Shown here: positions 1 through 6,687 of the stretch, piece after piece
Layout of the letters: each line of letters opens with the position of its first letter
How positions within the stretch are numbered: position 1 is the first letter of the stretch
Assembly: GCA_041588495.1 (NCBI GenBank)
Contig: JBFGWM010000057.1
Span: 1 to 13,020, forward strand
Length of the DNA stretch: 13,020 bases
Reading direction: 5' to 3'
Source of the DNA: JBFGWM01 sp041588495
Lineage (GTDB): Bacteria > Pseudomonadota > Gammaproteobacteria > Pseudomonadales > JBFGWM01
Notes under the pieces: model-generated
Database searches by the model: none
Seen by the model: only the letters and a program-made list of their open reading frames with translations
What the model was told of the DNA's origin: nothing
Translations under genes and position numbers: made by a program

Positions 1-1
1 G

Positions 2-577
2 GACGTCATACTCGTGGGTGAGATTCGTTCCCGCGAAACCATGGAATACGCCGTGCAGTTCGCAGAAACCGGTCACCTGTGCCTGGCCACCCTGCACGCG
101 AATAACGCGAACCAGGCACTGGACCGGATCATCAACTTCTTCCCGGCCGACCGGCACCACCAGGTGTGGATGGACCTGTCACTGAACATGCGTGCGATCA
201 TTGCCCAGCAGCTGATTCCCACGCCGGACGGCAAGGGGCGCCGGGCCGCCATCGAGATCATGATCAACTCGCCGCTGGTCGGTGACCACATCCGCAAGGG
301 CGAGGTGCATCTGCTCAAGGAGATCATGGCCAAGTCCCGTGAACTCGGCATGCGCACCTTCGACCAGGCGCTGTTCGATCTCTACAAGGACGGCGAAATC
401 ACTTACGACGACGCCCTGCACCATGCCGACTCGCCCAACGATCTGCGCCTGATGATCAAGCTCGACGCCGACAATGCACCGGCCGGCACACCCGGCCTGC
501 ACGACACCGGCGGCTTGTCCATTCAGGAGGATGATACAAGCAATACTTCGGGTTTTACCCCGGCACGGCGACGCTGA
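2..577 (+). CDS. pilU: Type IV pilus retraction ATPase PilU (C-terminal part, 5' end outside window)
   Basis: PilU is a cytoplasmic hexameric ATPase of the PilT/VirB11 family that assists PilT in type IV pilus retraction and twitching. The frame is open from base 2 and 191 residues are visible, about half of the usual length of about 380, so the Walker A part lies upstream of the window. The visible part starts in the Walker B/Asp box (DVILVGEIR, catalytic Glu at visible residue 7). Next comes the family His box (TGHLCLATLHANN, about residues 23-35). The wording ETMEYAVQFAETGHLCLATLHANNANQ and the NFFP motif fit PilU rather than PilT, which has GTLHTTSA at this place. The C-terminal tail is Asp/Thr-rich, with LSIQEDD near the end, and ends at a TGA at 575-577. 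The gene converges on pyrC' across 31 bases. A pilT gene is expected just upstream but cannot be seen. Confidence 0.93.
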   Translation, partial: DVILVGEIRSRETMEYAVQFAETGHLCLATLHANNANQALDRIINFFPADRHHQVWMDLSLNMRAIIAQQLIPTPDGKGRRAAIEIMINSPLVGDHIRKGEVHLLKEIMAKSRELGMRTFDQALFDLYKDGEITYDDALHHADSPNDLRLMIKLDADNAPAGTPGLHDTGGLSIQEDDTSNTSGFTPARRR

Positions 578-599
578 AGGTCCGCGAGGCAATGATCGT

Positions 600-621
600 C
601 ACGCTTGGTCAGCCGAGCGTG
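600..621. terminator. 9-bp hairpin between convergent pilU and pyrC' (possible terminator without T-run)
   Basis: CACGCTTGG and CCGAGCGTG form a 9-bp stem with one G-T wobble and a TCAG loop. The stem overlaps the last codons and the stop of pyrC' and lies just after the pilU stop. It sits where two convergent transcripts should end, so it could act on both strands. Neither side carries a run of T, so it does not fit the classical Rho-independent form. It may be a 3'-end stabilising hairpin or chance. Confidence 0.35.
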
Positions 622-1919
622 TAGACGCTGCGTCCGGCCAGCAGTGTGTGGGTCACCCGGCCTTCCAGTTCGCTACCCAGGAACGGGGTATTGAGTCCTG
701 CCGAGCGCAGGCTTTCCGCTTCCGGCCTCCAACTTGCGTGGGGATCGAAGATGCAGATGTCCGCCGCTTTCCCCACCTCCAGGCGACCGCTGTCGCCGCC
801 CGCCAGCCGGCCAGGCCCCGCGGTCAGTGCCCGCACCAGGGTCACCAGGTCCAGTTCGCCGTCGTGAACCAGTTTCATTCCCAGGGAAAGTAGCAGCTCG
901 AGGCCGCTGGCGCCGGGCTCCGACACCGCGAAGGGCGCGTGCTTCGCCGAATTCTCGTGGGGCTGGTGATCCGAGCAGATGGCCTCCACGATGCCGTTGC
1001 GCACGCCCTCCACGAGGGCGACCCGGTCAGTCTCCTCACGCAGGGGAGGAATGACGTGACACTGGGTGTTGAATCCGGTAACCGCGGACTCGGTGAGCAG
1101 CAGGTTGTGTATGGCGACGTCGGCGCTCACTGGCAGGCCGCGGTCGCGGGCGGTGCCGATCAGTTCCACCGCGCGGGCCGTGGAAAGCTGCCCGAAATGT
1201 GCGCGGACCCCGGTCTGCTCCACCAGGAGCAGGTCACGCGAAACGGCCACCGTCTCCGCGCTTGCGGGAATCCCCTGCAGGCCGAGCCGGGTGCTCACGG
1301 TCCCCTCGTGGACGCATCCTCCCGCGGCGAGAGAAGGGTCGCAGGACTGGAACACCACCGGGATATCGAAGGACGCGGCATACTCGAGGCAGCGCTGCAG
1401 GGTATGTGCGTCGCGCAGTGGCCGGCGCAGGTTGGTGACCGCGATACAGCCGGCCTCGGCAAGGGCGTACATCCCGCTGAGCTGGTCGCCATCGAGGCCC
1501 ACGGTCATCGCCGCGAGCATGCCGACACGGGTATTTCCGGCGGCCTGCGCGCGATCGCGAATCAGGCGGACGACAGCCGGACTGTCGATCACCGGGTTGC
1601 TGTCGGGCGGGCACAGGAGGGTGGTGATTCCACCCGCGGCCGCGGCCGCGGTTTCGCTCGCGATCGATCCTTTCTGTTCGCTGCCAGGCTCGCGCATTCG
1701 TGCCATGAGGTCCACCAGCCCGGGACACACCACCTGGCCGGAGGCATTGATTACCTGGTCCGGGGAGAAACCTGACGGGGCATCGCCAATGCCGGCCACC
1801 CGGCCGTCGGCGACAAACACGTCACAGACCCGGTCGGTGTCGCTGGCCGGGTCGATCACGCGGCCGCCTGCGATCCGGATCCGCTCCAGGGTGATGCCGG
1901 CGGGCACCGCGGGGTTCAC
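609..1919 (-). CDS. pyrC': Dihydroorotase-like protein PyrC' (predicted catalytically inactive)
   Basis: This 436-residue protein belongs to the amidohydrolase/type I dihydroorotase family and keeps the full fold length. Active members carry DxHxHxR in the first strand; here the place reads DLMARMREPG (residues 70-79), so both metal-binding His are replaced (M72, R74). The usual HICHVST-like site reads HFGQLST (241-247), with Gln244 for His, and the HxED site near 190-194 reads FQSCD. The SDHQPH segment (316-321), with the catalytic-site Asp, is kept. In Pseudomonas an inactive homologue encoded next to pyrB is needed to assemble active aspartate transcarbamoylase, and the same role is inferred here. 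An active PyrC must then be encoded elsewhere. The start is GTG at 1919; it overlaps the pyrB TGA as GTGA, so the two are translationally coupled. It is probably the last gene of the operon. Confidence 0.92.
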   Translation of the reverse strand: MNPAVPAGITLERIRIAGGRVIDPASDTDRVCDVFVADGRVAGIGDAPSGFSPDQVINASGQVVCPGLVDLMARMREPGSEQKGSIASETAAAAAGGITTLLCPPDSNPVIDSPAVVRLIRDRAQAAGNTRVGMLAAMTVGLDGDQLSGMYALAEAGCIAVTNLRRPLRDAHTLQRCLEYAASFDIPVVFQSCDPSLAAGGCVHEGTVSTRLGLQGIPASAETVAVSRDLLLVEQTGVRAHFGQLSTARAVELIGTARDRGLPVSADVAIHNLLLTESAVTGFNTQCHVIPPLREETDRVALVEGVRNGIVEAICSDHQPHENSAKHAPFAVSEPGASGLELLLSLGMKLVHDGELDLVTLVRALTAGPGRLAGGDSGRLEVGKAADICIFDPHASWRPEAESLRSAGLNTPFLGSELEGRVTHTLLAGRSVYTLG

Positions 1920-2911
1920 TGGCGCACCTCCTGGGCCGGCGCGCGGCGCTGCCCGCTCATGGCCATGGACATGACCGCCATGCGCACCGCGATGCCGTAG
2001 GAAACCTGGTTGAGAATCAGCGAACGCGGCCCGTCCGCGACCGCCGATTCGATCTCCACGCCGCGATTGATGGGCCCGGGATGCATCACGATGGCGTCTC
2101 CGCTGGCGTACCGGAGCTTGTCGGTGCTGAGCCCGTAGACCCGGAAGAATTCCTGTTCGCTGGGCAGGTCCGCCCCGAGCATGCGCTCGCGTTGCAGGCG
2201 CAGCATCATCACCACGTCGGCGTCGCGCAGGCCGGACTGCATGTCATGGAACACGTCGACGCCCAGTGCCTCGACGTTGCGCGGCATCAGGGTCCGCGGA
2301 CCGATCACCCGCACCTCCTCCGCGCCGAGGGTGCGCAGTGCGTGAATCTGCGAGCGCGCCACCCGCGAGTGCATGATGTCACCGACGATCGCCACCTTCA
2401 GCCCGTCGAATCCACCCTTGTGACGGCGGATGGTGAGCATGTCGAGCATGGCCTGGGTGGGGTGGGCGTGCCAGCCGTCCCCGGCATTGATGATGGCCAC
2501 GTCGGGGGTCGCGAACTCGGCGACGAAATGGGCGGCTCCGCTGTCCGGGTGGCGGATCACGAACATGTCGCTGGCCATCGCCTTCAGGTTGCGCAGCGTG
2601 TCGAGAAGCGTCTCACCCTTGTGGGTCGCGGATGCCGAGACATTGAAGTTCAGCACGTCCGCGGAGAGCCGCTTGGCGGCCAGTTCGAAGGTCGTGCGGG
2701 TGCGGGTGCTGGGCTCGAAGAACAGGTTGATCACCGTGCGACCGCGCAGCAGGGGTACATTTTTAACCGGCTTCTCGCCCACCGGCACGAAGGAGTCGGC
2801 GACATCCAGGATCTCCTCGAGGATGGCGCGCGGCAGGCCTTCGGTGGTGAGGAAATGGCGCAGTTCCCCCTGCTCGTTGAGCTGGATGTCGCCGTGCCGG
2901 CTCAGGTCCAT
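1916..2911 (-). CDS. pyrB: Aspartate carbamoyltransferase catalytic chain PyrB
   Basis: PyrB joins carbamoyl phosphate and L-aspartate to carbamoyl-aspartate, the first committed step of pyrimidine synthesis, in the cytoplasm. With the start chosen here it has 331 residues, close to the length of the Pseudomonas-type (class A, PyrI-independent) enzymes. The carbamoyl-phosphate loop FFEPSTRTRTTFE is at 64-76, the mobile-loop Lys is in ATHKGET (95-101), HAHPTQ is at 148-153 and the aspartate loop HPGPINRGVE is at 277-286. The frame is open to an upstream ATG at 2947, but that start would overlap pyrR by 17 bases and lacks a clear ribosome site. The ATG at 2911 has GGAG six bases ahead, and its protein begins MDLSRHGDIQLNEQGELRHF, as its relatives do. 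No pyrI follows; instead pyrC' overlaps its stop, which supports a PyrB-PyrC' holoenzyme. Confidence 0.95.
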   Translation of the reverse strand: MDLSRHGDIQLNEQGELRHFLTTEGLPRAILEEILDVADSFVPVGEKPVKNVPLLRGRTVINLFFEPSTRTRTTFELAAKRLSADVLNFNVSASATHKGETLLDTLRNLKAMASDMFVIRHPDSGAAHFVAEFATPDVAIINAGDGWHAHPTQAMLDMLTIRRHKGGFDGLKVAIVGDIMHSRVARSQIHALRTLGAEEVRVIGPRTLMPRNVEALGVDVFHDMQSGLRDADVVMMLRLQRERMLGADLPSEQEFFRVYGLSTDKLRYASGDAIVMHPGPINRGVEIESAVADGPRSLILNQVSYGIAVRMAVMSMAMSGQRRAPAQEVRQ

Positions 2912-2917
2912 GGCGTG

Positions 2918-2921
2918 CTCC
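2918..2921 (-). promoter_or_regulatory. Ribosome binding site deciding the pyrB start
   Basis: GGAG on the minus strand lies six bases before the ATG at 2911. It sits in the short gap after the pyrR stop (2931). The in-frame upstream ATG at 2947 has no comparable site at a workable distance, so this element favours the shorter 331-residue PyrB. Confidence 0.6.
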
Positions 2922-2930
2922 GGTGGGGCT

Positions 2931-3461
2931 TCATTCCGTCTCCGCATCCTGCATCACCAGGTGCAGCGGTTCCGGCCCGGACAGCTTGACCCGTTGCCCG
3001 GGTTCGAGTTGCAGGCGGCGGCCCACGATGTCGGGCTGGATGGGCAGTTCCCGGGTTGCGACGTCGAGAAGATTGACCAGGCAGACCGATGCCGGACGAC
3101 CATAATCGAACAGCAGGTTGAGGGCGGCGCGCACGGTGCGGCCCGTCATGATGACGTCGTCGACCAGGACCAGGTGGCGGCCGTCCACGGTGAACGGCAG
3201 GCTGGAAGGCCGCAGGTCCTGGTGCAGACCGCGGCTCTCGTAGTCGTCGCGGTAGAAGGAGATATCGAGCTCGCCGACGGGGTCGCGGAGACCGAGCTCG
3301 GCGGCCAGGCGCCCGGCCAGCCAGACGCCACCGGTATGCACGCCGATACAGCAGGCGGCCTCGCGATCGCGCTCGGCGAGGAAATCGCGCAGACGCCGGG
3401 ACATGTCCTGGAGGAGGGGTTCCACCTCGATTCCGCTGACCGGGCTGCATTCTGCGGTCAT
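2931..3461 (-). CDS. pyrR: PyrR bifunctional pyr regulator / uracil phosphoribosyltransferase
   Basis: This 176-residue protein is of the type I phosphoribosyltransferase fold. The PRPP-binding loop LVLVDDVIMTGRT is at 97-109, and the SFYRDDY segment (68-74) and VHTGGVWLAGRLA (41-53) match PyrR. In Bacillus, PyrR binds pyr mRNA with UMP to cause attenuation and also converts uracil plus PRPP to UMP. In gammaproteobacteria of the Pseudomonas type it stands next to pyrB and its regulatory mode is less settled. Here the ATG at 3461 overlaps the ruvX stop as ATGA, so no leader lies directly before it. Only about 19 bases separate its stop from the chosen pyrB start, so a classical attenuator between pyrR and pyrB is not possible. 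Any RNA target must lie further upstream or inside a coding region. Confidence 0.92.
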   Translation of the reverse strand: MTAECSPVSGIEVEPLLQDMSRRLRDFLAERDREAACCIGVHTGGVWLAGRLAAELGLRDPVGELDISFYRDDYESRGLHQDLRPSSLPFTVDGRHLVLVDDVIMTGRTVRAALNLLFDYGRPASVCLVNLLDVATRELPIQPDIVGRRLQLEPGQRVKLSGPEPLHLVMQDAETE

Positions 3462-3913
3462 CCGTCCGGTTCCTCGTCGTTTCCGCCTCCGCCCGCCGGG
3501 CTGCGGAACCAGCTTTCCAGGATGACGCAGGCGGCGGCCGCGTCGAGTTCCGGCTTGTTGCGTGGTCCGCCGGCGCCGGGCGCCGAGCGGGCCTCGAAGG
3601 TGGTCAGGCGTTCATCCATCATCTGGCAGGTGAGATGATACCGTGCATGCAGCCTGCGAAGGAACCGACGCGCATTGCCGGCCATCCCCGAATCGCTGCC
3701 GTCCATGTTCAGCGGGGCGCCGATCACCAGCAGTTCGGGTTGCCATTCCTGGATCAGCACGTCCAGCTGCTCCCAGTCCGGGCGCCCGTTGCGGGCGCGC
3801 ACCGCGCCTGCCGGGGTGGCCGTCCCGGTGTGCGAATTGCCCACGGCGACGCCGATGCTGGAAAGGCCGAAGTCGAAACCCATCACGCGTTGCGGGGGGG
3901 CGCCGGTATTCAA
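3458..3913 (-). CDS. ruvX: RuvX/YqgF family RNase H-fold nuclease (Holliday junction resolvase-like; 16S rRNA 5'-end processing)
   Basis: The family has an RNase H fold. In E. coli YqgF works in processing of the 16S rRNA 5' end, and a Holliday-junction nuclease activity has been proposed. Visible landmarks are GFDFGLSSIGVAVG (12-25, with the first acidic residue Asp14), LVIGAPLNMDGSDS (62-75), DERLTT (100-105) and KPELDAAAACVIL (120-132) with Asp124. The GAPLNMDG motif has Ala where Leu is common. The start is uncertain. A TTG at 3913 overlaps the yqgE TGA as TTGA and gives 151 residues; a GTG at 3886 and an ATG at 3883 give about 141-142 residues, but none of the three has a convincing close ribosome site. 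I chose TTG because the same overlap pattern recurs at the neighbouring junctions. The frame is open further upstream, but that part lies inside yqgE. The C-terminus is Gly/Glu-rich. Confidence 0.88.
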   Translation of the reverse strand: MNTGAPPQRVMGFDFGLSSIGVAVGNSHTGTATPAGAVRARNGRPDWEQLDVLIQEWQPELLVIGAPLNMDGSDSGMAGNARRFLRRLHARYHLTCQMMDERLTTFEARSAPGAGGPRNKPELDAAAACVILESWFRSPAGGGGNDEEPDG

Positions 3914-4464
3914 CCGTGCCCGATCTCCGGGGAAATCAGCCGATAGTCGATACCCAGCCGGGTCGCCGCGGTGTGCAGGCGTTTCTCCATCGGCGTGTGG
4001 AACAGGATATCGGTGTCGGCCGGCGCGCTCAGCCAGGCATTGGCGGCGAGTTCCTCTTCCAGTTGCCCGGCGCCCCAGCCGGCATAGCCGAGGGCCACCA
4101 GGGTATCCTCGGGTCCCCCATTGCCCGCCATGGCGGTCAGGATGTCCTGTGAGGTGGTGAGGGAAACCCCCTCGGACACGGGCAGGGTGCATTCCCAGCG
4201 GTCGCCGGAGGGATGCAGCACGAAGCCGCGGTCCTCCTGGACCGGGCCGCCACACAGAATGGGAATCGACTCGCAGCCCTCGCGCAGGCAGTCCATGTCG
4301 AGGTGGCGGAAGATATCCGCGAGGGTGAGGTCCAGGGAACGGTTGATCACCAGGCCCAGGGCACCGGATTCATTGTGCTCGCAGATGTAGGTGAGGGTAT
4401 TGGAGAAATAGGTGTCCTCCAGGCACGGCATTGCCAGGAGAAAGTGATCGCGCAGGGAGTTCAT
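3910..4464 (-). CDS. yqgE: YqgE/AlgH family protein
   Basis: This is a 184-residue member of the UPF0301 (YqgE/AlgH) family. AlgH was first tied to alginate control in Pseudomonas, but the biochemical role remains unclear. The N-terminus MNSLRDHFLLAMPCLEDTYF is the family signature, with GALGLVINR at 34-42 and a CGGPVQEDRGFVLH segment near 72-85. The ATG at 4464 is preceded by GAGG eight bases ahead. A start at 4512 in the same frame would add 16 residues that relatives lack. It lies between tonB (55-base gap) and ruvX (TTGA overlap). The yqgE-ruvX-pyrR-pyrB order is a well-known conserved gammaproteobacterial arrangement. Confidence 0.93.
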   Translation of the reverse strand: MNSLRDHFLLAMPCLEDTYFSNTLTYICEHNESGALGLVINRSLDLTLADIFRHLDMDCLREGCESIPILCGGPVQEDRGFVLHPSGDRWECTLPVSEGVSLTTSQDILTAMAGNGGPEDTLVALGYAGWGAGQLEEELAANAWLSAPADTDILFHTPMEKRLHTAATRLGIDYRLISPEIGHG

Positions 4465-4519
4465 GTCATCCGCCTCTTCCCTAAGTATCGGGTGCCGGTG
4501 GGAAGCAGGCAAGTCGCGC

Positions 4520-5389
4520 TCAGTAACTGGTCAGGGTGCGCCGGAACTGCCAGGTGCGGATGACCTCCAGCACGTCGACATCCTTGCGCATCTCCTCCGG
4601 GAATGCGGCGAATGGCTCGGCCAGGCGTACGATGCGGATCGCCGCCTCGTCGAGCAGCTTGTGGCCGGAGGATTCGAGGATCCGGATGTCGGTCACCGAG
4701 CCGTCCGGCTTGAGCGTCACCAGCATGCGCAGGCTGCCGTAAATACGCCGCCGGCGGGCCTCGTCCGGATAGTTGAGGTTGCCGACCATCTCGATCTTGC
4801 GCCGCCATGCCTCCAGGTACCAGGCGTCGCTGGCCTTCTGGGTGCTCGCCGAGGTGAGGCGGCGGATGCGCGGGTTGCGTGCGTACTGCTGGCGTTGCAG
4901 GTCGAGCTGTGCCTCGAGGCTGGCGATCTCCATGCTGCGGCGGAGCAGGGTTTCGGCATCCAGTTCGCGGGTTTCCTCCGCCTGCTCCTTGGTGGGGTTC
5001 TTGGAGACCTTCTCGCGCTGCGGGGATGTCGCGGCCAGCACCTGCTTGACCGGTGGCGCCACCTCCGCGGTGGACGCGCGCGCCTCGGGTTCGACGATCT
5101 CCTGGATTTCCTCGGCCTCGTACTCGGCTTCGACATCGGTGGTGGGAGCGGCCCGCTCCTCCAGTTCGCCACTACCCTCCTGGTTGGCCTGGGCCAGGTA
5201 GTCGGCCTTTTCGGGGGCGACCTCGGTCTCCTGCTGGGCGAGGATGATTTCCAGAGTCGGCGGGCGGTCGGCGGCATCCGGCAACGCGAAGCCGATCCCG
5301 AGGATGATCGCGACGTGGAATGCGGTGGCGAGAAAGACCGTGAATCCCAGCCGGTCGGCCGCGCTGATTACAGGGGCAGGATTGTTCAT
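4520..5389 (-). CDS. tonB3: TonB-like energy transducer (TonB3-type)
   Basis: This is a 289-residue inner-membrane protein with a periplasmic domain. One membrane helix lies at about 14-36 and contains His25, comparable to the essential His in the TonB helix of E. coli. Residues 50-200 are rich in Glu, Gln and Ala and probably partly coiled; the Pro-rich EP/KP spacer of classical TonB is absent. The C-terminal TonB domain (about 205-285) has YPDEA (207-211), a GSLRMLVTLKPDGSV strand pair, ESSGHKLLDEAA (239-250) and FAAFP (260-264). No exbB or exbD lies nearby. In P. aeruginosa the tonB in this position (tonB3) is reported to be needed for twitching and pilus assembly, and that role is inferred here from its setting between pilus genes. 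I chose the ATG at 5389 because the helix follows it at the usual distance; a TTG at 5464 in frame lies inside the predicted promoter. The ribosome site is weak. Confidence 0.88.
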   Translation of the reverse strand: MNNPAPVISAADRLGFTVFLATAFHVAIILGIGFALPDAADRPPTLEIILAQQETEVAPEKADYLAQANQEGSGELEERAAPTTDVEAEYEAEEIQEIVEPEARASTAEVAPPVKQVLAATSPQREKVSKNPTKEQAEETRELDAETLLRRSMEIASLEAQLDLQRQQYARNPRIRRLTSASTQKASDAWYLEAWRRKIEMVGNLNYPDEARRRRIYGSLRMLVTLKPDGSVTDIRILESSGHKLLDEAAIRIVRLAEPFAAFPEEMRKDVDVLEVIRTWQFRRTLTSY

Positions 5390-5436
5390 CTGGTGGCCGA
5401 AACGCGCCTTCCCGGGCTTGGGTTGGGCCTCGGCCA

Positions 5437-5464
5437 AGTATATCGAATGAAGCGCGCGGCTCAA
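5437..5464 (-). promoter_or_regulatory. Sigma70-like promoter across the gshB stop, driving tonB-yqgE-ruvX-pyrRBC'
   Basis: On the minus strand TTGAGC (5464-5459, 4 of 6 to consensus) is followed after 16 bases by TATACT (5442-5437, 5 of 6). Transcription would start near 5430 and leave about a 40-base leader before the tonB ATG at 5389. The -35 hexamer contains the gshB stop codon. The TATACT stands out against the GC-rich surroundings. This is pattern evidence only. Confidence 0.5.
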
Positions 5465-6408
5465 TCCAGCCGGGCGGCGATGGCGTCAATGACCTGGTCG
5501 GCGATGTTCACGCTGAACGCACGGTTGATTTCCTGCACGCAAGTCGGGCTGGTGATGTTGATCTCGGTCAGGCAGGAACCGATGATGTCCAGGCCGGCGA
5601 ACAGGATCCCCTCGCGACGCAGGACGGGCCCCACCTTGCGTGCCACGGCGAGCTCCGTTTCGGTCAGTTCGAACCCGACCCCGGTTCCGCCGGCCGCGAG
5701 ATTGCCGCGGCTCTCACCGGATTTCGGAATGCGCGCCAACCCCCAGGGCACCGGCTCACCCTCGATCATGAGGATGCGCTTGTCGCCCTCGCTGATCTCG
5801 GGCAGATAACGCTGGGCCATGACCGGGAACTTCCCGTGGCGGGTCAGGGTTTCGAGGATGACGCTGGCGTTGGGGTCGTCGGCGGCCACCACGAAGATCG
5901 AGGCACCACCCATTCCGTCCAGTGGCTTCAGCACCACGCGGCCCTGCCGGGCGGTGAATTCCCGCAGGCGGCTCATGCTGGCGGTCACCAGCGTGGGCGA
6001 CATCAGTTCGGGGAAGCGGGTCGCGAAGAGTTTCTCGTTGTGCTCGCGAAGGGCCTGCGGCGGGTTCAGCACCAGGCTGCCGGCGTCCGCGGCAAAATCC
6101 AGGACCATCGTCGCGTAAATGAACGCGGCGTCCACCGGCGGATCCTTTCGCATCAGGATCACGTCGAGGTCGGCGAGGGGCCGGGCTGCGTCGATGCCGA
6201 AGGTGAACCAGTCGGCGGGGTCCGCGCGCACGGTGAGTTCGCGCATCCTGGCGTGGCCCGCGCCGGCCTCGATGAACAGGTCGGGTTGCTCCATGTAGAA
6301 CAGTTCCCAGCCCCGCGCCGCTGCGGCCAGCAACAACGCCAGGGTGGTGTCCTTGTGGTAGTGAATCCCCGCGATGGGATCCATGATCACGCCAAGCCGT
6401 ATGGTCAT
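5461..6408 (-). CDS. gshB: Glutathione synthetase GshB
   Basis: GshB joins gamma-glutamylcysteine and glycine with ATP to form glutathione in the cytoplasm. The protein has 315 residues, the normal length for the proteobacterial enzyme, with the ATP-grasp fold. The N-terminal signature LGVIMDPIAGIHYHKDTTLA is at about 5-24. The ATP-binding strand and glycine loop VVLKPLDGMGGASIF are at 158-172. PVMAQRYLPEISEGDKR is at 195-211, the substrate loop RIPKSGESRGNLAAGG at 226-241, and the metal site GLDIIGSCLTEINITSPT at 272-289 (D274, E282, N284). The start is ATG at 6408 with an AGGGGAGG stretch about ten bases ahead. It is the first minus-strand gene of the divergent region with pilG. Its last codons overlap a promoter-like element for the next gene, so the downstream block may be expressed both with and without gshB. 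Confidence 0.97.
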   Translation of the reverse strand: MTIRLGVIMDPIAGIHYHKDTTLALLLAAAARGWELFYMEQPDLFIEAGAGHARMRELTVRADPADWFTFGIDAARPLADLDVILMRKDPPVDAAFIYATMVLDFAADAGSLVLNPPQALREHNEKLFATRFPELMSPTLVTASMSRLREFTARQGRVVLKPLDGMGGASIFVVAADDPNASVILETLTRHGKFPVMAQRYLPEISEGDKRILMIEGEPVPWGLARIPKSGESRGNLAAGGTGVGFELTETELAVARKVGPVLRREGILFAGLDIIGSCLTEINITSPTCVQEINRAFSVNIADQVIDAIAARLD

Positions 6409-6687
6409 CGGCGGACTGCCTCCCCTTGCTGGTGATCCGGTGCCGGGCCCAAGTGAACTGTACTATCCTGAAACTTGGGTCATTTATCGAAAATAGTCGG
6501 GATAGTGGACCCTGTCTCCGGTCGCACCGCCGCAGGCCATCCTATGCGAAAACGCGACGGGGATCACGGGGCGAAACCGGTTCGCCGCCAAGGTCGGGTT
6601 GTGGGAAAATGCTGACGATCAATTCACGCTTGGCGCGCCGGTATGAACCGGATTCCGGGGCGCCACGGCCACAGCAAGGCATGAACG
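6409..6687. promoter_or_regulatory. Divergent gshB-pilG control region with AT-rich core
   Basis: This 279-base stretch separates the starts of gshB and pilG. The core at about 6451-6506 is clearly richer in A and T than the flanks, which suggests a promoter zone. I could not find a convincing -35/-10 pair on either strand; the best -10-like words are GATAGT on the minus strand (6463-6468) and on the plus strand (6501-6506), both without a good -35. Two 7-bp inverted repeats interleave here (separate entry). Further short dyads are GCGAA/TTCGC (6571-6585) and CCGGT/ACCGG (6638-6651). The frame open at 6426-6698 has no recognisable protein character. An AAGG eight bases before the pilG ATG is its likely ribosome site. 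Confidence 0.55.
6448..6506. repeat. Two interleaved 7-bp inverted repeats (pseudoknot-like order)
   Basis: CCCAAGT (6448-6454) pairs with ACTTGGG (6473-6479), and ACTATCC (6462-6468) pairs with GGATAGT (6500-6506). The order is left1, left2, right1, right2, so the stems cross. In RNA this would be an H-type pseudoknot with loops of 7, 4 and 20 bases; in DNA it would be two overlapping operator dyads. It lies upstream of both pilG and gshB. No known riboswitch family is recognised. Confidence 0.45.

Noticed and set aside
3894..3900. Run of seven G near the ruvX start as a phase-variable tract or frameshift
   Set aside because: The RuvX frame reads normally across it and yqgE ends just upstream of it as expected; a run of seven G in a GC-rich genome is unremarkable.
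3914..4255. N-terminal extension of ruvX in the same frame
   Set aside because: It lies entirely within yqgE, is Arg/Gly/Pro-rich, and the RuvX fold begins at the GFDFG motif after it.
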